A DNA stretch of 64,000 nucleotides from JACCXM01 sp046328335 (GTDB lineage Bacteria; Chloroflexota; Chloroflexia; Thermomicrobiales; UBA6265): positions 62,001 through 126,000 of the forward strand of contig JAXLWU010000007.1 in NCBI GenBank assembly GCA_046328335.1. The letters are read 5' to 3'. Shown piece by piece: positions 8,137 through 16,269 of the stretch. The translations under genes and the position numbers were made by a program. Position 1 is the stretch's first letter. Every line of letters starts with the position of its first letter. The notes beneath the pieces were generated by a model. That model made no database searches and was not told where the DNA came from. It was given only the letters and a program-made list of their open reading frames with translations.

Positions 8137-9519
8137 CTACCCACGCTCGAAATAGCGTTGCCGCTCCCAGTCCGTGACGGCCATGTCGTAGGCCCGTTGT
8201 TCGAGTTCCGCGGTGTGAAGGTAGTGATTGACGACGACATCTCCGAAGGCCTCGCGAGCCAGGGCGCTGTTCCGCCATGCCGCGATCGCCTCATAGAGTG
8301 ATCGCGGAACGTGGGGCACGTTCTTCGCCTCGTACGCGTTGCCGACAAACTCCGGGGTCGGTTCGACCTCGTTTTCGATGCCGTACAGCCCGGCGGCGAG
8401 CACCGCGGCATACGTGAGGTACGGATTGGCGTCTCCGCCCGGCAGCCGGTCCTCGATCCGCAACGATGAGCCGTGCCCAACGATGCGAAATCCGCAGGTG
8501 CGATTGTCTCGCGACCAGACGACATTGACCGGCGCCCAGGACGCGACTGCGTATCGCTTGTAGGAGTTAACGTTGCTGGCGATCAGCAATGACAACTCCC
8601 GGGACCCCGCGAGCAACCCACCGAGGAAATGGCGCATGGTGGCCGACATCTCACCTGGAGCGCCGGGATCGTGAAACAGATTGCGCCGACCATCCGGGTC
8701 CCAGAGGCTGAGGTGGACATGGCTGGAGGAGCCGGTCCAGGTCTGGTCCGGCTTGGCCATGAAGGTAATCGAACAGCCGTTGAGATGGGCCATTTCCTTG
8801 GCGCCATGCTTGTAGATGACGGCGCGATCCGCCGATTCCAGCGCGTCGTCGTACTGGATATTGACCTCGTGCTGGCCGGGAGCCGCTTCACCCTTTGAGA
8901 ACTCGATTGGAATGCCGGCCGCGGTCATCTGGTTACGCAGCTGGCGATAGAACGGCTCGGCTTTGGTCGCTTGGAGGAGTTGGTAATCCTCGTTGTACCA
9001 GCCCCAGGTCGTCAAACCGTCCCAGCCCTTGGCGGCCGCTTCCTCGAATGTCTCGCGCAGGAGATAGAACTCCAGTTCCGAGGCCATTTTCGGCCGCAAC
9101 CCCAGGCCCTCCGCGCGTTCGATTTGACGACGTAGCATCGAACGCGGCGCGACCGGGATCAGGTCTCCGGTCCCTTCATCGACCACGTCACCGAGAACGA
9201 GCGCGGTCTTCTCCAACCAGGGCACGACGCGCATGGTGTTCCAGTCCGGTCGATTGAGGTAGTCGCCGTACCCGGACTCCCAGTTCATCAATTCGTAGCC
9301 CGTGGGCGTGTTGAGTTCCATATCAGTACCGAGCAGATACGTGCAGAGATGGGTGCCGTGGTCGAGGAGATGATCGACGAAGAACGAGGCGGTAACCCGT
9401 TTGCCGACCAGCCGCCCTTGCATGTCGCAGACCGCTGTGACGATGGTATCGATCTCGTCCGCGGCGACGAGAGCCGAGAGTTGCTCGACGCTGATCTTCC
9501 CCTTGCCGGCCCTGTTCAT
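8137..9519 (-). CDS. Glutamine synthetase-family ligase (gamma-glutamylamine synthetase candidate)
   Basis: A 460-residue type I glutamine synthetase homologue. Metal- and ATP-site motifs are recognisable: SELEFYL (first Glu), GQHEVNIQYDDAL, NGCSITFMAKP, SHVHLSLWD, NSYKRY and RIEDRLPGGDANPYL. The N-terminus ends in YGDYLNRPDWNTMRVVPW, the pattern seen in non-ammonia-assimilating branches such as PuuA-type gamma-glutamylpolyamine synthetases. No adenylylation-loop tyrosine motif stands out. Given the nearby decarboxylase and permease, a role in ATP-dependent glutamylation of an amine is more likely than bulk ammonia assimilation, but this needs phylogenetic placement. The ATG at 9519 is the most upstream good start. 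Confidence 0.85.
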   Translation of the reverse strand: MNRAGKGKISVEQLSALVAADEIDTIVTAVCDMQGRLVGKRVTASFFVDHLLDHGTHLCTYLLGTDMELNTPTGYELMNWESGYGDYLNRPDWNTMRVVPWLEKTALVLGDVVDEGTGDLIPVAPRSMLRRQIERAEGLGLRPKMASELEFYLLRETFEEAAAKGWDGLTTWGWYNEDYQLLQATKAEPFYRQLRNQMTAAGIPIEFSKGEAAPGQHEVNIQYDDALESADRAVIYKHGAKEMAHLNGCSITFMAKPDQTWTGSSSHVHLSLWDPDGRRNLFHDPGAPGEMSATMRHFLGGLLAGSRELSLLIASNVNSYKRYAVASWAPVNVVWSRDNRTCGFRIVGHGSSLRIEDRLPGGDANPYLTYAAVLAAGLYGIENEVEPTPEFVGNAYEAKNVPHVPRSLYEAIAAWRNSALAREAFGDVVVNHYLHTAELEQRAYDMAVTDWERQRYFERG

Positions 9520-9664
9520 GTCGTCCCTTCTTCACGCGCAGGGCGGGCACAGGCGATGGGCCAGCCACAGCGGAATGCGTCATTCCCGTCAGGCGTTGCC
9601 CGACTATAGCGGACTCTCGCATGTGGCTGTCAACCGCGAATAGGCGGCCAGAAACGAGGAAGGA

Positions 9665-9682
9665 CCGGCGGTTGCCCGCCGG
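9665..9682 (-). terminator. Putative intrinsic terminator after the SH3b gene
   Basis: Read on the minus strand, CCGGCGG, loop GCAA and CCGCCGG form a perfect 7-bp stem, followed by the pyrimidine- and T-rich stretch TCCTTCCTCGTTTCT. It lies 40 bp beyond the stop of the SH3b gene. The T-run is interrupted, so it is a moderate call. Confidence 0.5.
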
Positions 9683-9720
9683 CCCATTCCCCATGCTACC
9701 CGTCCGCAAGCGGGGAGCGG

Positions 9721-10833
9721 TCAGGGAACAATGGAGACGAATTGGTCGCTGACGAATCCACGCTGCCCGGAGGCCGGTTCCAGGACCGGCACCCAACCGT
9801 TCGCGGGCGACCCGGTGACTTCCAGTTCCACGCCCGTACCGAGGATGGTCAATACCGGGGCGTCATCCGCCGGCTCGGCGCGTAGATTGACATCGATGGT
9901 GGTCACCACCTGGCTACCGGCGCCAATTGGCGCCGCCGTGCCGACCGTTGGAGTGGCGGCGGCGGGAGCGCTTTCGGCCGCGACGGTTGCCTCCGGCGCG
10001 GCGGCCTGCTCCGTGGTTGGTTCGGCCGGGGCGGACTGGGCGACCGTCACCGATTCCCCGCCGCTGAGGCCGCGCGCCAGGAAAACCTGGACGAGCGTGC
10101 GGTCCCCCTCCTGTTGCAGCATCGCGATCCCGGAGTAACCGGATTGCCCGCGCTCCTGAAGGCCAACCGCCAGTTGTTCGCCCGAGGCGCCGGTTTCAAT
10201 CGGACCGCCGATGTCGCCGCATGCGATCGAGGTCGCCGGATCGGCGTCATCGACGCGCACGTCGATCGCGAAATCAGCGCCGATCAGGTCGTTGAGCGAG
10301 GTGTTGACCACCGTGGTGCTGAACTCGGCGGGAATCGCGGTCAACGCGCCCTGCGGCGTCTCGCCTTCTTCTACCCCTTCCAGGGAGCCGACATCGATCA
10401 ACTGGAAGGCTGGTTCGGCGCCGAGTTGACCGCAGCGGCCGTTGTAGATCCGTGCCGGCAATGGCGCCCCTGGCTGAATCAGACCGCCGACGCCACTGGG
10501 GGTTTCGGTCGGAGTGGTCGGCGCGGTGCCCCCTCCGGTCGTGCCTGTCGCCGTGCCGCTGCCGCTTTGCCCGACGAGCGCTGGTTCGCGCGGAGTGCAG
10601 GCGCCATTGAGGCAGATCTCACCCGAGGCGCAGTCGACCCCGCTGATGCAGGCGACCCCGCCAACAGCCGTCGTTACTGGCGCCAGACCGCCACCATCGA
10701 ATGCTTCCGCGGCCCGTGGCATCACGCCGACCAGCGCCACCGCGGCGAGTCCTCGGATGAATGCGCGCCGATTTGCCGGGGGCGATCCCTGCGAAACACC
10801 TCTGGCGAGCGCATCGAACCTGCGGGCGTTCAT
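9721..10833 (-). CDS. Exported SH3b-domain protein with Tat-like leader
   Basis: A 370-residue protein of unknown role. The N-terminus MNARRFDALARGVSQGS is followed by NRRAFIRGLAAVALVGVMPRAAEA, a twin-arginine-like signal with a likely cleavage after AEA (residue about 44). A short Cys segment, CISGVDCASGEICLNGAC, comes next, then a Pro/Gly/Thr linker. A roughly 150-residue unknown central region follows, then an Ala/Pro-rich linker. The C-terminal bacterial SH3 domain, from TTIDVNLRAEPADDAPVLTI to the end, is a wall- or peptide-binding fold. The start is ATG 10833, behind an AGGAGAG ribosome-binding site; an in-frame upstream extension lacks leader features. The product is probably extracytoplasmic. 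Confidence 0.75.
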   Translation of the reverse strand: MNARRFDALARGVSQGSPPANRRAFIRGLAAVALVGVMPRAAEAFDGGGLAPVTTAVGGVACISGVDCASGEICLNGACTPREPALVGQSGSGTATGTTGGGTAPTTPTETPSGVGGLIQPGAPLPARIYNGRCGQLGAEPAFQLIDVGSLEGVEEGETPQGALTAIPAEFSTTVVNTSLNDLIGADFAIDVRVDDADPATSIACGDIGGPIETGASGEQLAVGLQERGQSGYSGIAMLQQEGDRTLVQVFLARGLSGGESVTVAQSAPAEPTTEQAAAPEATVAAESAPAAATPTVGTAAPIGAGSQVVTTIDVNLRAEPADDAPVLTILGTGVELEVTGSPANGWVPVLEPASGQRGFVSDQFVSIVP

Positions 10834-11209
10834 GCTCTCCTGCTCCCTATCGATTGGCATGTACCGGCGCTCGTTCCAATGCGAGCGCCCGAACCGGCCT
10901 GTGACGGCCCCGGAACGGGTCTGACGGGCGGTCATGCCTCTGGACCGCTGGTCACCGGCCCGTTGAGACGCACCAATGACGGTTCTTAGGTTACATCATC
11001 GTGGAGTGATTGCAAGATTTGCCGCAATGTCAATACATGGTACCAATGGTGCGGAGGATATGGCCTGTGACTTACAGGAAATAAAGTACAAGAAACTGGT
11101 GCGGTATCGGGTTTCTTGGATGAGGATGGGAGAAAAGGGCTGGAATCGTGCCACCGAGTCGTCGCACTCTCTGTCACCATGTACGTCAGATCGACAGATT
11201 CTGGACTCT
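10834..11209. other. Intergenic region, locally AT-richer, no gene recognised
   Basis: About 375 bp between the SH3b gene start and the DUF2851 stop. The part from 10985 to 11215 has visibly more A and T than its surroundings. Frames open here on both strands show no protein-like composition and no ribosome-binding site. A TTGACA lies on the minus strand at 11033-11028, suitably placed for the SH3b gene, but no convincing -10 box is at 16-18 bp. Confidence 0.5.
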
Positions 11210-12532
11210 TTACTGATGTTCACTCAGGGCGGCGGCGGCGACTGGACATTCGAAACAGCGCCGCGGTTGACACAGCGTTGTGTCAAGATGGAGCAGACCC
11301 TGCGTCCCGCGGGCACCGATTTTCGGCAACCGTGCCCCTCCGGCAACCTGAGTCGTGGCGCGGCGGACGACCACATTAGGGGCGGGGGCGGCCAGATCGT
11401 TCCACCACCGGGCGGCGGACTCACCCAGACGGTCATCTCCGGTGTGCGACGCCAGTGCCAGCGCGAAGGGAATGATCGCGCTCGCTACGATATCGAGGGC
11501 ACGGTCCTTGCCGATGGCGAGATGTCCGGCGGCCGCGGTGAGATCGCGCAAACGTGGCGCCGGGTCGTCTTGCGTCGCCGGCGGGTTTAGAAGGGTGGTG
11601 AGAAGGCCACCTACGGCCGAGGCGGTCGCCACCAGGTTGGCCGCGGCGACCAACCGGGCGACGGGGTGATTCGCCGGGCGGACCCGAACGAGATTCCAAG
11701 CGCCAGGAGGAAGGGTGCTCTGGCGCAACGGTTCGCCATGCTCAGCCCAGGCGGCTTCCAGCCGCGTAACATCGACCGGATCCAACCTGGCAAGGTGCGC
11801 CTCTCCCGGGGAAAGCGGGAGAAATCCAGCGGCGCCGAGCAGGACGCCACGGCCGACATCGCCTCGATGTCTGGCCGGAATGGCGAGCAGGAGCGGCTCG
11901 AGCGCGGCGAGGGTCACCACGGCGGCGAGCGCGCGCATCGGCTCCCGATTCGCGCTATATCCGAATCCATCGAGCAATTCCTGCCACAGCACTTCCGCCG
12001 GAGGGTGGTCCGAAAACCGTGCCTCCAGGCGCGCCGAGCGGGCGGCGAGGCGGCGGTCGCCGAGTTCGAAGAGAATGTCTCGCACCAGCGCGGGATTGGT
12101 TCGGGTCAAGCCTTTGGCACAGGAAACGCCACCCACCCTTGCCCAGTCCCATGAGGCAAGTTCCGGTAGATCGGCATCGTTCGCGATTTCCAGTCGTGCC
12201 GTTGGCACGAGTTGGCCGTCGGCGCGACGTGGTTCGATCGCATCGTGATGCAGCACGAGATGGAGGATCACGGCGTCATACGCGGGATCTCGATCATGGC
12301 CATGATCGATCCAGCCACGGGTGCGGAGATGTATTTCGATACCACCGGCACGCAGTTCCCGTCCCGCAAAGAGGACCATCGCATCGCGAAAATCGGGCCC
12401 CAGTCCGTGCGTCCAGGTGCCGCGGTGAATGATCTCCACCGATTCGCCGTCCAGGGTCGTCAGTTGGGTGGGAAACGCTCCCGCGTGCCATGCGGCGCAC
12501 AGCGCAATTTCCGGGGGATCGGTCCCAGCCAT
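11210..12532 (-). CDS. DUF2851 family protein
   Basis: A 440-residue protein of the uncharacterised DUF2851 family. The N-terminal block carries the family pattern: LCAAWHAGAFPTQLTTLDGE, then HRGTWTHGLGPDFRDAMVLF, GGIEIHLRTRGWIDHGHDRD and YDAVILHLVLHHD. The C-terminus ends in the family signature GTQGLLHLDTTLCQPRRCFECP, with three cysteines that could bind metal. The GPDF/EIH/HGH arrangement resembles a nuclease-like metal site, but I know of no characterised function. It is downstream of sufU on the same strand, separated by about 90 bp. Confidence 0.8.
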   Translation of the reverse strand: MAGTDPPEIALCAAWHAGAFPTQLTTLDGESVEIIHRGTWTHGLGPDFRDAMVLFAGRELRAGGIEIHLRTRGWIDHGHDRDPAYDAVILHLVLHHDAIEPRRADGQLVPTARLEIANDADLPELASWDWARVGGVSCAKGLTRTNPALVRDILFELGDRRLAARSARLEARFSDHPPAEVLWQELLDGFGYSANREPMRALAAVVTLAALEPLLLAIPARHRGDVGRGVLLGAAGFLPLSPGEAHLARLDPVDVTRLEAAWAEHGEPLRQSTLPPGAWNLVRVRPANHPVARLVAAANLVATASAVGGLLTTLLNPPATQDDPAPRLRDLTAAAGHLAIGKDRALDIVASAIIPFALALASHTGDDRLGESAARWWNDLAAPAPNVVVRRATTQVAGGARLPKIGARGTQGLLHLDTTLCQPRRCFECPVAAAALSEHQ

Positions 12533-12625
12533 GACACCTCCCTCCCAAACTGGCCACGTGGTATCGAAGACGAGGATCGATCCAGGATCATGCGCGAACG
12601 AAATTCCGCGCGAATCCAGTCAAGT

Positions 12626-13060
12626 TCAGACCGAGAAGGGCTTTTGCTCGATCGGCGGGAGACCCGCTTCCCGTCGGTCACGGTCGCGTCGATACTGATC
12701 GATTGCGGCCTGCAAGGTTCCCAGCGCGAGTGTGGCACAGCGCACCCGGCTCTTGACCACGTCTTCACCCATTTCGTCAGTAATTTCGGGCAGACCGAGC
12801 GCTTTCGCCGCGTCAAGCGTCAGCCCGGTCGCCATCTCGGTCACCATCGAACCACCAGCCTGACTGATAGTGCATCCTTCCCCTTCGAAGGTGGCGGCTT
12901 CGATCCGGTCCTGATCGTCGATCTTCAGGTACACGGTGATGAGGTCACCGCACCCGGGATTGCCGCCGCCGAGTTGGACATCAGCATCTGGCATGCGGCC
13001 GCGGTTTCTGGGATGCTGAAAGTGATCGATGATGTGTTCGACGTAGGCTTGACGGTCCAC
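12626..13060 (-). CDS. sufU: SufU-type Fe-S assembly sulfurtransferase
   Basis: A 144-residue NifU N-terminal/SufU-type protein. The zinc-binding residues known from Bacillus SufU are present: Cys37 and Asp39 in NPGCGDLITVYL, Cys63 in FEGEGCTISQAG and Cys108 in SRVRCATL. SufU accepts persulfide from the cysteine desulfurase SufS and passes it to the SufBCD scaffold. The GTG at 13060 is preceded by AGGGGAC and gives the normal family length; the frame is open about 200 bp further upstream but without similarity. No sufS, sufB, sufC or sufD is in the window, so it is separated from the rest of the system. Confidence 0.92.
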   Translation of the reverse strand: MDRQAYVEHIIDHFQHPRNRGRMPDADVQLGGGNPGCGDLITVYLKIDDQDRIEAATFEGEGCTISQAGGSMVTEMATGLTLDAAKALGLPEITDEMGEDVVKSRVRCATLALGTLQAAIDQYRRDRDRREAGLPPIEQKPFSV

Positions 13061-13232
13061 CGGAGTCCCCTGTGCGCAATTGGCGCCCGAACATGGCGCC
13101 AGTTGCGAGTATAGCGACCGTTCCCGGCCAAGAGTTCTGAATCGTTTGTGATGAATTGTTTCTGGATTGCGCGCGATGCTCGTGTCGCCCGCGACGATGA
13201 GCGCGTCGATAAACGTCCTGCCTCTGGTGTAT

Positions 13233-13868
13233 CTACCTGGGCCGGCGAATGAGGCAATCACGGAGAAATGTCTCGATCTGGTCGAAAACTGTTCGTCGCC
13301 AGGAGTCGTCCAGCAGGTCCGTACCGGTGGTTGCGGCGGGGATCGAAGTCACGACCGCCCAGCCGCCGGTGAATGACGCTACCTGACGCGTGACCTGGAG
13401 ATCATCCCCGGCGAGAGCACCCGCGAAGAGGAGTTTGGGCACTGTTGGTGACCGCAGCAGTGTGGCGGAGGATGACGGCGCCCGCGGCGACAGGGCAATC
13501 AACCCGGCAATGCCCAGTTCATCGGCCATACCGAGGGTCAGCCCTGCCAATTGTCCCGCGGTGACGACGAATGTTCTGCCAGCAGATTCCGTGTCTCTCA
13601 ACACCACCCGCAGCAGATCGGCCGCGTCGTCCTCTCGCCAGGGATCATCGGAGAGGCCATGCCCCGGGAGATCGAGATTGACAACGGCAACCGGCAGGCG
13701 GGCAGCCAGCCGGGCGGGGAGCGGACCCCAGGCATCGAGGTCTCTCCCCGCGTCGTGGAGCAGCACCACCCGGTCCGGCTCGTCTCCCCAGCGCATGCCG
13801 CGGATGATCGGGCCAGATGGCAATTGCCATGCAATTGCCGTGGGCGTCCGTTCGGTCAGTTGCCCCAC
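13233..13868 (-). CDS. Alpha/beta-hydrolase-fold protein lacking the usual nucleophile
   Basis: The 211-residue product has the order of an alpha/beta hydrolase: VVLLHDAGRDLDAWGPLPARLAA (oxyanion region), then VVNLDLPGHGLSDDPWREDD. However, the nucleophile elbow reads VVTAGQLAGLTLGM. Where G-x-S-x-G is expected, Gln replaces Ser, and no obvious late catalytic His is placed in a typical motif. It may be a non-catalytic relative. The GTG at 13868 overlaps the 3' end of the upstream PPOX gene by 13 bp, implying coupling; the exact start is uncertain. Short overall length compared with the usual 250-280 residues. Confidence 0.6.
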   Translation of the reverse strand: MGQLTERTPTAIAWQLPSGPIIRGMRWGDEPDRVVLLHDAGRDLDAWGPLPARLAARLPVAVVNLDLPGHGLSDDPWREDDAADLLRVVLRDTESAGRTFVVTAGQLAGLTLGMADELGIAGLIALSPRAPSSSATLLRSPTVPKLLFAGALAGDDLQVTRQVASFTGGWAVVTSIPAATTGTDLLDDSWRRTVFDQIETFLRDCLIRRPR

Positions 13869-14362
13869 TCGGTGTGCTTGTAGCGGCGGGCCCAGTCCGT
13901 CCCTTGCCACGACTGAAGATGGGTCGGGCGGACAAAGAAGAGCCAGCGCGGCTCGTTCAACGTCGGGACCAGGTATTTGGGTCCGTTCGGCCCGAGATAG
14001 CGCACGGACATCTCGTTGGCGATTTCGACCCAGCGGCCACCGACGTTCGGCTCCTCGAGCAGTTCCGCCACGCCCTGGACATGGACCTTGATGTATGGGG
14101 CCTCAGGGGTATCGATGGCGATCCCAACCTTGTTGTTGTCCGCCATGTACTTGGCCCAGGCGGAACGCGCCCGGGGAATGATGTAGAAGCCGCCATCGGC
14201 CCACTGATACCAGGTCGGAACGACGTAGGGCCAGCCATCAGGGTCCAGGCAGGCCAACCGCGCGACGTTGCCCGCCGCGAGAAACTCGTCGAGTTCCGCC
14301 TGCGTCAACTTGCCGACTTTTCCGCGCCAATCCTCACCAGTCCGTTGCTCTGTGGCGGACAT
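13856..14362 (-). CDS. PPOX-type flavin/F420-binding split-barrel protein
   Basis: A 168-residue pyridoxamine 5'-phosphate oxidase-like protein. The segment KLTQAELDEFLAAGNVARLACLDPDGWPYVVPTWYQW, then GGFYIIPRARSAWAKYM and NKVGIAIDT, has the first strands and phosphate-binding positions of the family. Members bind FMN, F420 or heme and reduce or oxidise varied substrates; the cofactor is not certain here. The ATG at 14362 is preceded by GAGAGGAGA. It is divergent from the MBL-fold gene, with about 100 bp between them, and coupled to the alpha/beta-hydrolase-like gene downstream. Confidence 0.8.
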   Translation of the reverse strand: MSATEQRTGEDWRGKVGKLTQAELDEFLAAGNVARLACLDPDGWPYVVPTWYQWADGGFYIIPRARSAWAKYMADNNKVGIAIDTPEAPYIKVHVQGVAELLEEPNVGGRWVEIANEMSVRYLGPNGPKYLVPTLNEPRWLFFVRPTHLQSWQGTDWARRYKHTEWGN

Positions 14363-14460
14363 TGCATCTCCTCTCGGGTAGCGTACGATGTCTGGCATCC
14401 TACGAAGGGCTTGGGACGCTGTCAATGCGGCCCGGGAACGCGTGCATCTGGGGGAACGTG

Positions 14461-15210
14461 ATGCGGGTTACCAACGAGGTCTACATCGTCGGTGGCGGGG
14501 CAACCTTCGGCTTTGGGCTGTCCGACGATCCCGACTGCCACATCTATCTGATCGATGGCGGCGACGAGCTGGCGCTCATCGATTGCGGCATGGCCGATGG
14601 CAACTCGGTGGAGCGCATCCTCTCCAACATCCGTGCGGAAGGACTCGATCCGGCGAAACTCTCGACGATCATTGCCACGCACTATCACATGGATCATGTC
14701 GGTGGCGCGGCGCGCTTTCGCGACCGCCTCGGAGTCGATGTCATTGCGCCGGCCGGGGCCGCCCACGCGCTGCGTACAGGCGATGAACGCGCGGTAGCTC
14801 TCGATATGGCCAAGGCCGCCGGATTCTACGCTCAGGACTACCGGTTCGAACCGGTCGCGGTGGCGCGCGAACTCCACGAGGCCGATCGCATCAAGGTCGG
14901 CAATCTGGAACTGGACGTGTTCGACACGCCGGGGCATTGCGACGGGCACGCGTCGTATCTCCTGCATGGCAAGGAGCGGCGGTATCTCTTCGCGGGGGAT
15001 GCGGTCTTCGCCGGGGGGAAGGTCGTCTTGCAGAACATCCACGATTGCTCGATCCAGAAATCCGCCGCGAGCATCGCCAAACTCTCGGCGCTGGAGTTCG
15101 ATGCGCTCCTGCCCGGGCACGCCGCGATCGTCCTCGACGACGGGATGAAGCACGTCGCGGTTGCCCAGCAGGCCTGCCAGAGCCTGTTCGTACCGAAGAA
15201 TCTGATCTAG
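14461..15210 (+). CDS. MBL-fold metallo-hydrolase
   Basis: A 249-residue metallo-beta-lactamase-fold enzyme. The metal motif THYHMDHVGG, a later TPGHCDGHASYLL, Asp in LFAGDAVFAGG and LLPGHAAI provide the expected His/Asp ligands of a two-metal site. Length and motif spacing fit glyoxalase II-like or lactonase-like hydrolases rather than lactamases. The ATG at 14461 (or the adjacent GTG at 14458) follows GGGGGA. The gene ends in a tandem-repeat region and converges with a sugar ABC permease. Confidence 0.85.
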   Translation: MRVTNEVYIVGGGATFGFGLSDDPDCHIYLIDGGDELALIDCGMADGNSVERILSNIRAEGLDPAKLSTIIATHYHMDHVGGAARFRDRLGVDVIAPAGAAHALRTGDERAVALDMAKAAGFYAQDYRFEPVAVARELHEADRIKVGNLELDVFDTPGHCDGHASYLLHGKERRYLFAGDAVFAGGKVVLQNIHDCSIQKSAASIAKLSALEFDALLPGHAAIVLDDGMKHVAVAQQACQSLFVPKNLI

Positions 15211-15216
15211 CCGTTG

Positions 15217-15334
15217 TCGGCTGTCGGCTATCGGCTATCAGGAGAGACGGCGAGACGGGGAAACGGGGAGACGGCAAGACTATAACAGGGCAGACTCTCC
15301 GCCACCCGCCACCCGCCACCCGTCACCCGCTATC
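15217..15334. repeat. Heptamer and octamer tandem tracts
   Basis: Three short tandem tracts fill this convergent gap. TCGGCT(G/A) is repeated three times at 15217-15237 (7-bp unit). GA(G/A)ACGG(C/G) is repeated four times at 15244-15275 (8-bp unit). CGCCACC is repeated three times, followed by CGTCACC and CGCTATC, at 15300-15334 (7-bp unit). The last tract reaches into the last codons of the ABC permease gene. Confidence 0.85.
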
Positions 15335-16268
15335 CCTTGACCGCGCCCGCAGTGAGTCCAGCGAGAATCTTCCGTTGGAAGATCAGGACGAGAATGATCA
15401 GGGGTAAGGTGACCAGGACGGAGGCCGCCATGCGGTTCGCGTAGGGCTGGTCGAACTGCGTGCGTCCGGCGAACTGGGCGATCGCGACCTGCACCGTGCG
15501 CGCGTTGTAGTCGTTCGTGAACGTCAGGGCGAAGAGGAATTCGTTCCAGGCCGCGATAAAGGCGAGCAGTCCGGTGGTGACCAAACCGGGCAGGGCCAGC
15601 GGCAACAGGATCTGCCAGAAGACGCGCATTGGCCCCGCGCCATCGACGAGAGCCGCCTCTTCGAGTTCGCCCGGCATCGCCTTGAAGAACTGCGTCATCA
15701 CCCAGACGGTGAAGGGCAACGTAAACGTGAGATAGGTGATGACCAGAGCGATGCGCGTGTTGTAGAGATTTGGCGTGTGCAGGAACCATTCGCCGCGAAT
15801 CATCAGGAACAGCGACCCGAGAATGGCAACACTGGGGAACATCGTCATCGAGAGGACGATGTAGAGGACGGCGGTGCGGCCGCGAAACTTGAAGCGGCCC
15901 AGAGCATACGCCGCGAGGGAACCGATCAGCAGCGCGAGGATGACCGTGCCGAACGAGACCACCACCGAGTTCCGCAGCGCCTTGATGAAATCATCATTGC
16001 GCAGTACGTACTGGTAGTGGCTCCAGTCGATTTCTCCCGGCCAGTACGACGCGGGCGTGTTGTACAGCTTGCTGTCAAACGTCAGGGACGAAACGATGGC
16101 CCAGTAGAACGGAAACAGCGTGTAGAACAGGATGAAGACGATCAGCAGCCAGAAGAGCACCTTCCCGATGATCTCGACGATGGGAAAGCTCCGGGGCGGG
16201 ACGACGATGCCTTCGATCGGCGCGGCGGAGGCCCTGGGTTGCGGCGCGGCCACGGTTGACGTTGCCAT
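15330..16268 (-). CDS. Sugar ABC transporter permease, MalG type
   Basis: A 312-residue inner-membrane subunit of a carbohydrate uptake ABC transporter (CUT1 family). Six hydrophobic segments are visible, and the EAA loop that docks the ATPase reads EEAALVDGAGPMRVFWQILLPLALPG near residue 210. The N-terminal 30 residues are Ala/Pro-rich and cytoplasmic. It is the third gene of a leftward operon: binding protein, MalF-type permease, then this gene after a single base. No ATPase gene accompanies the set. The sugar is not identifiable. Confidence 0.92.
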   Translation of the reverse strand: MATSTVAAPQPRASAAPIEGIVVPPRSFPIVEIIGKVLFWLLIVFILFYTLFPFYWAIVSSLTFDSKLYNTPASYWPGEIDWSHYQYVLRNDDFIKALRNSVVVSFGTVILALLIGSLAAYALGRFKFRGRTAVLYIVLSMTMFPSVAILGSLFLMIRGEWFLHTPNLYNTRIALVITYLTFTLPFTVWVMTQFFKAMPGELEEAALVDGAGPMRVFWQILLPLALPGLVTTGLLAFIAAWNEFLFALTFTNDYNARTVQVAIAQFAGRTQFDQPYANRMAASVLVTLPLIILVLIFQRKILAGLTAGAVKG

Positions 16269-16269
16269 G

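Noticed and set aside
10976..11590. A 200-codon plus-strand open frame across the AT-richer gap
   Set aside because: It runs antisense into the DUF2851 gene, lacks a ribosome-binding site and has no recognisable domain.
15217..15334. Possible CRISPR-like array
   Set aside because: Units are 7-8 bp without spacers; this is tandem microsatellite-like sequence.
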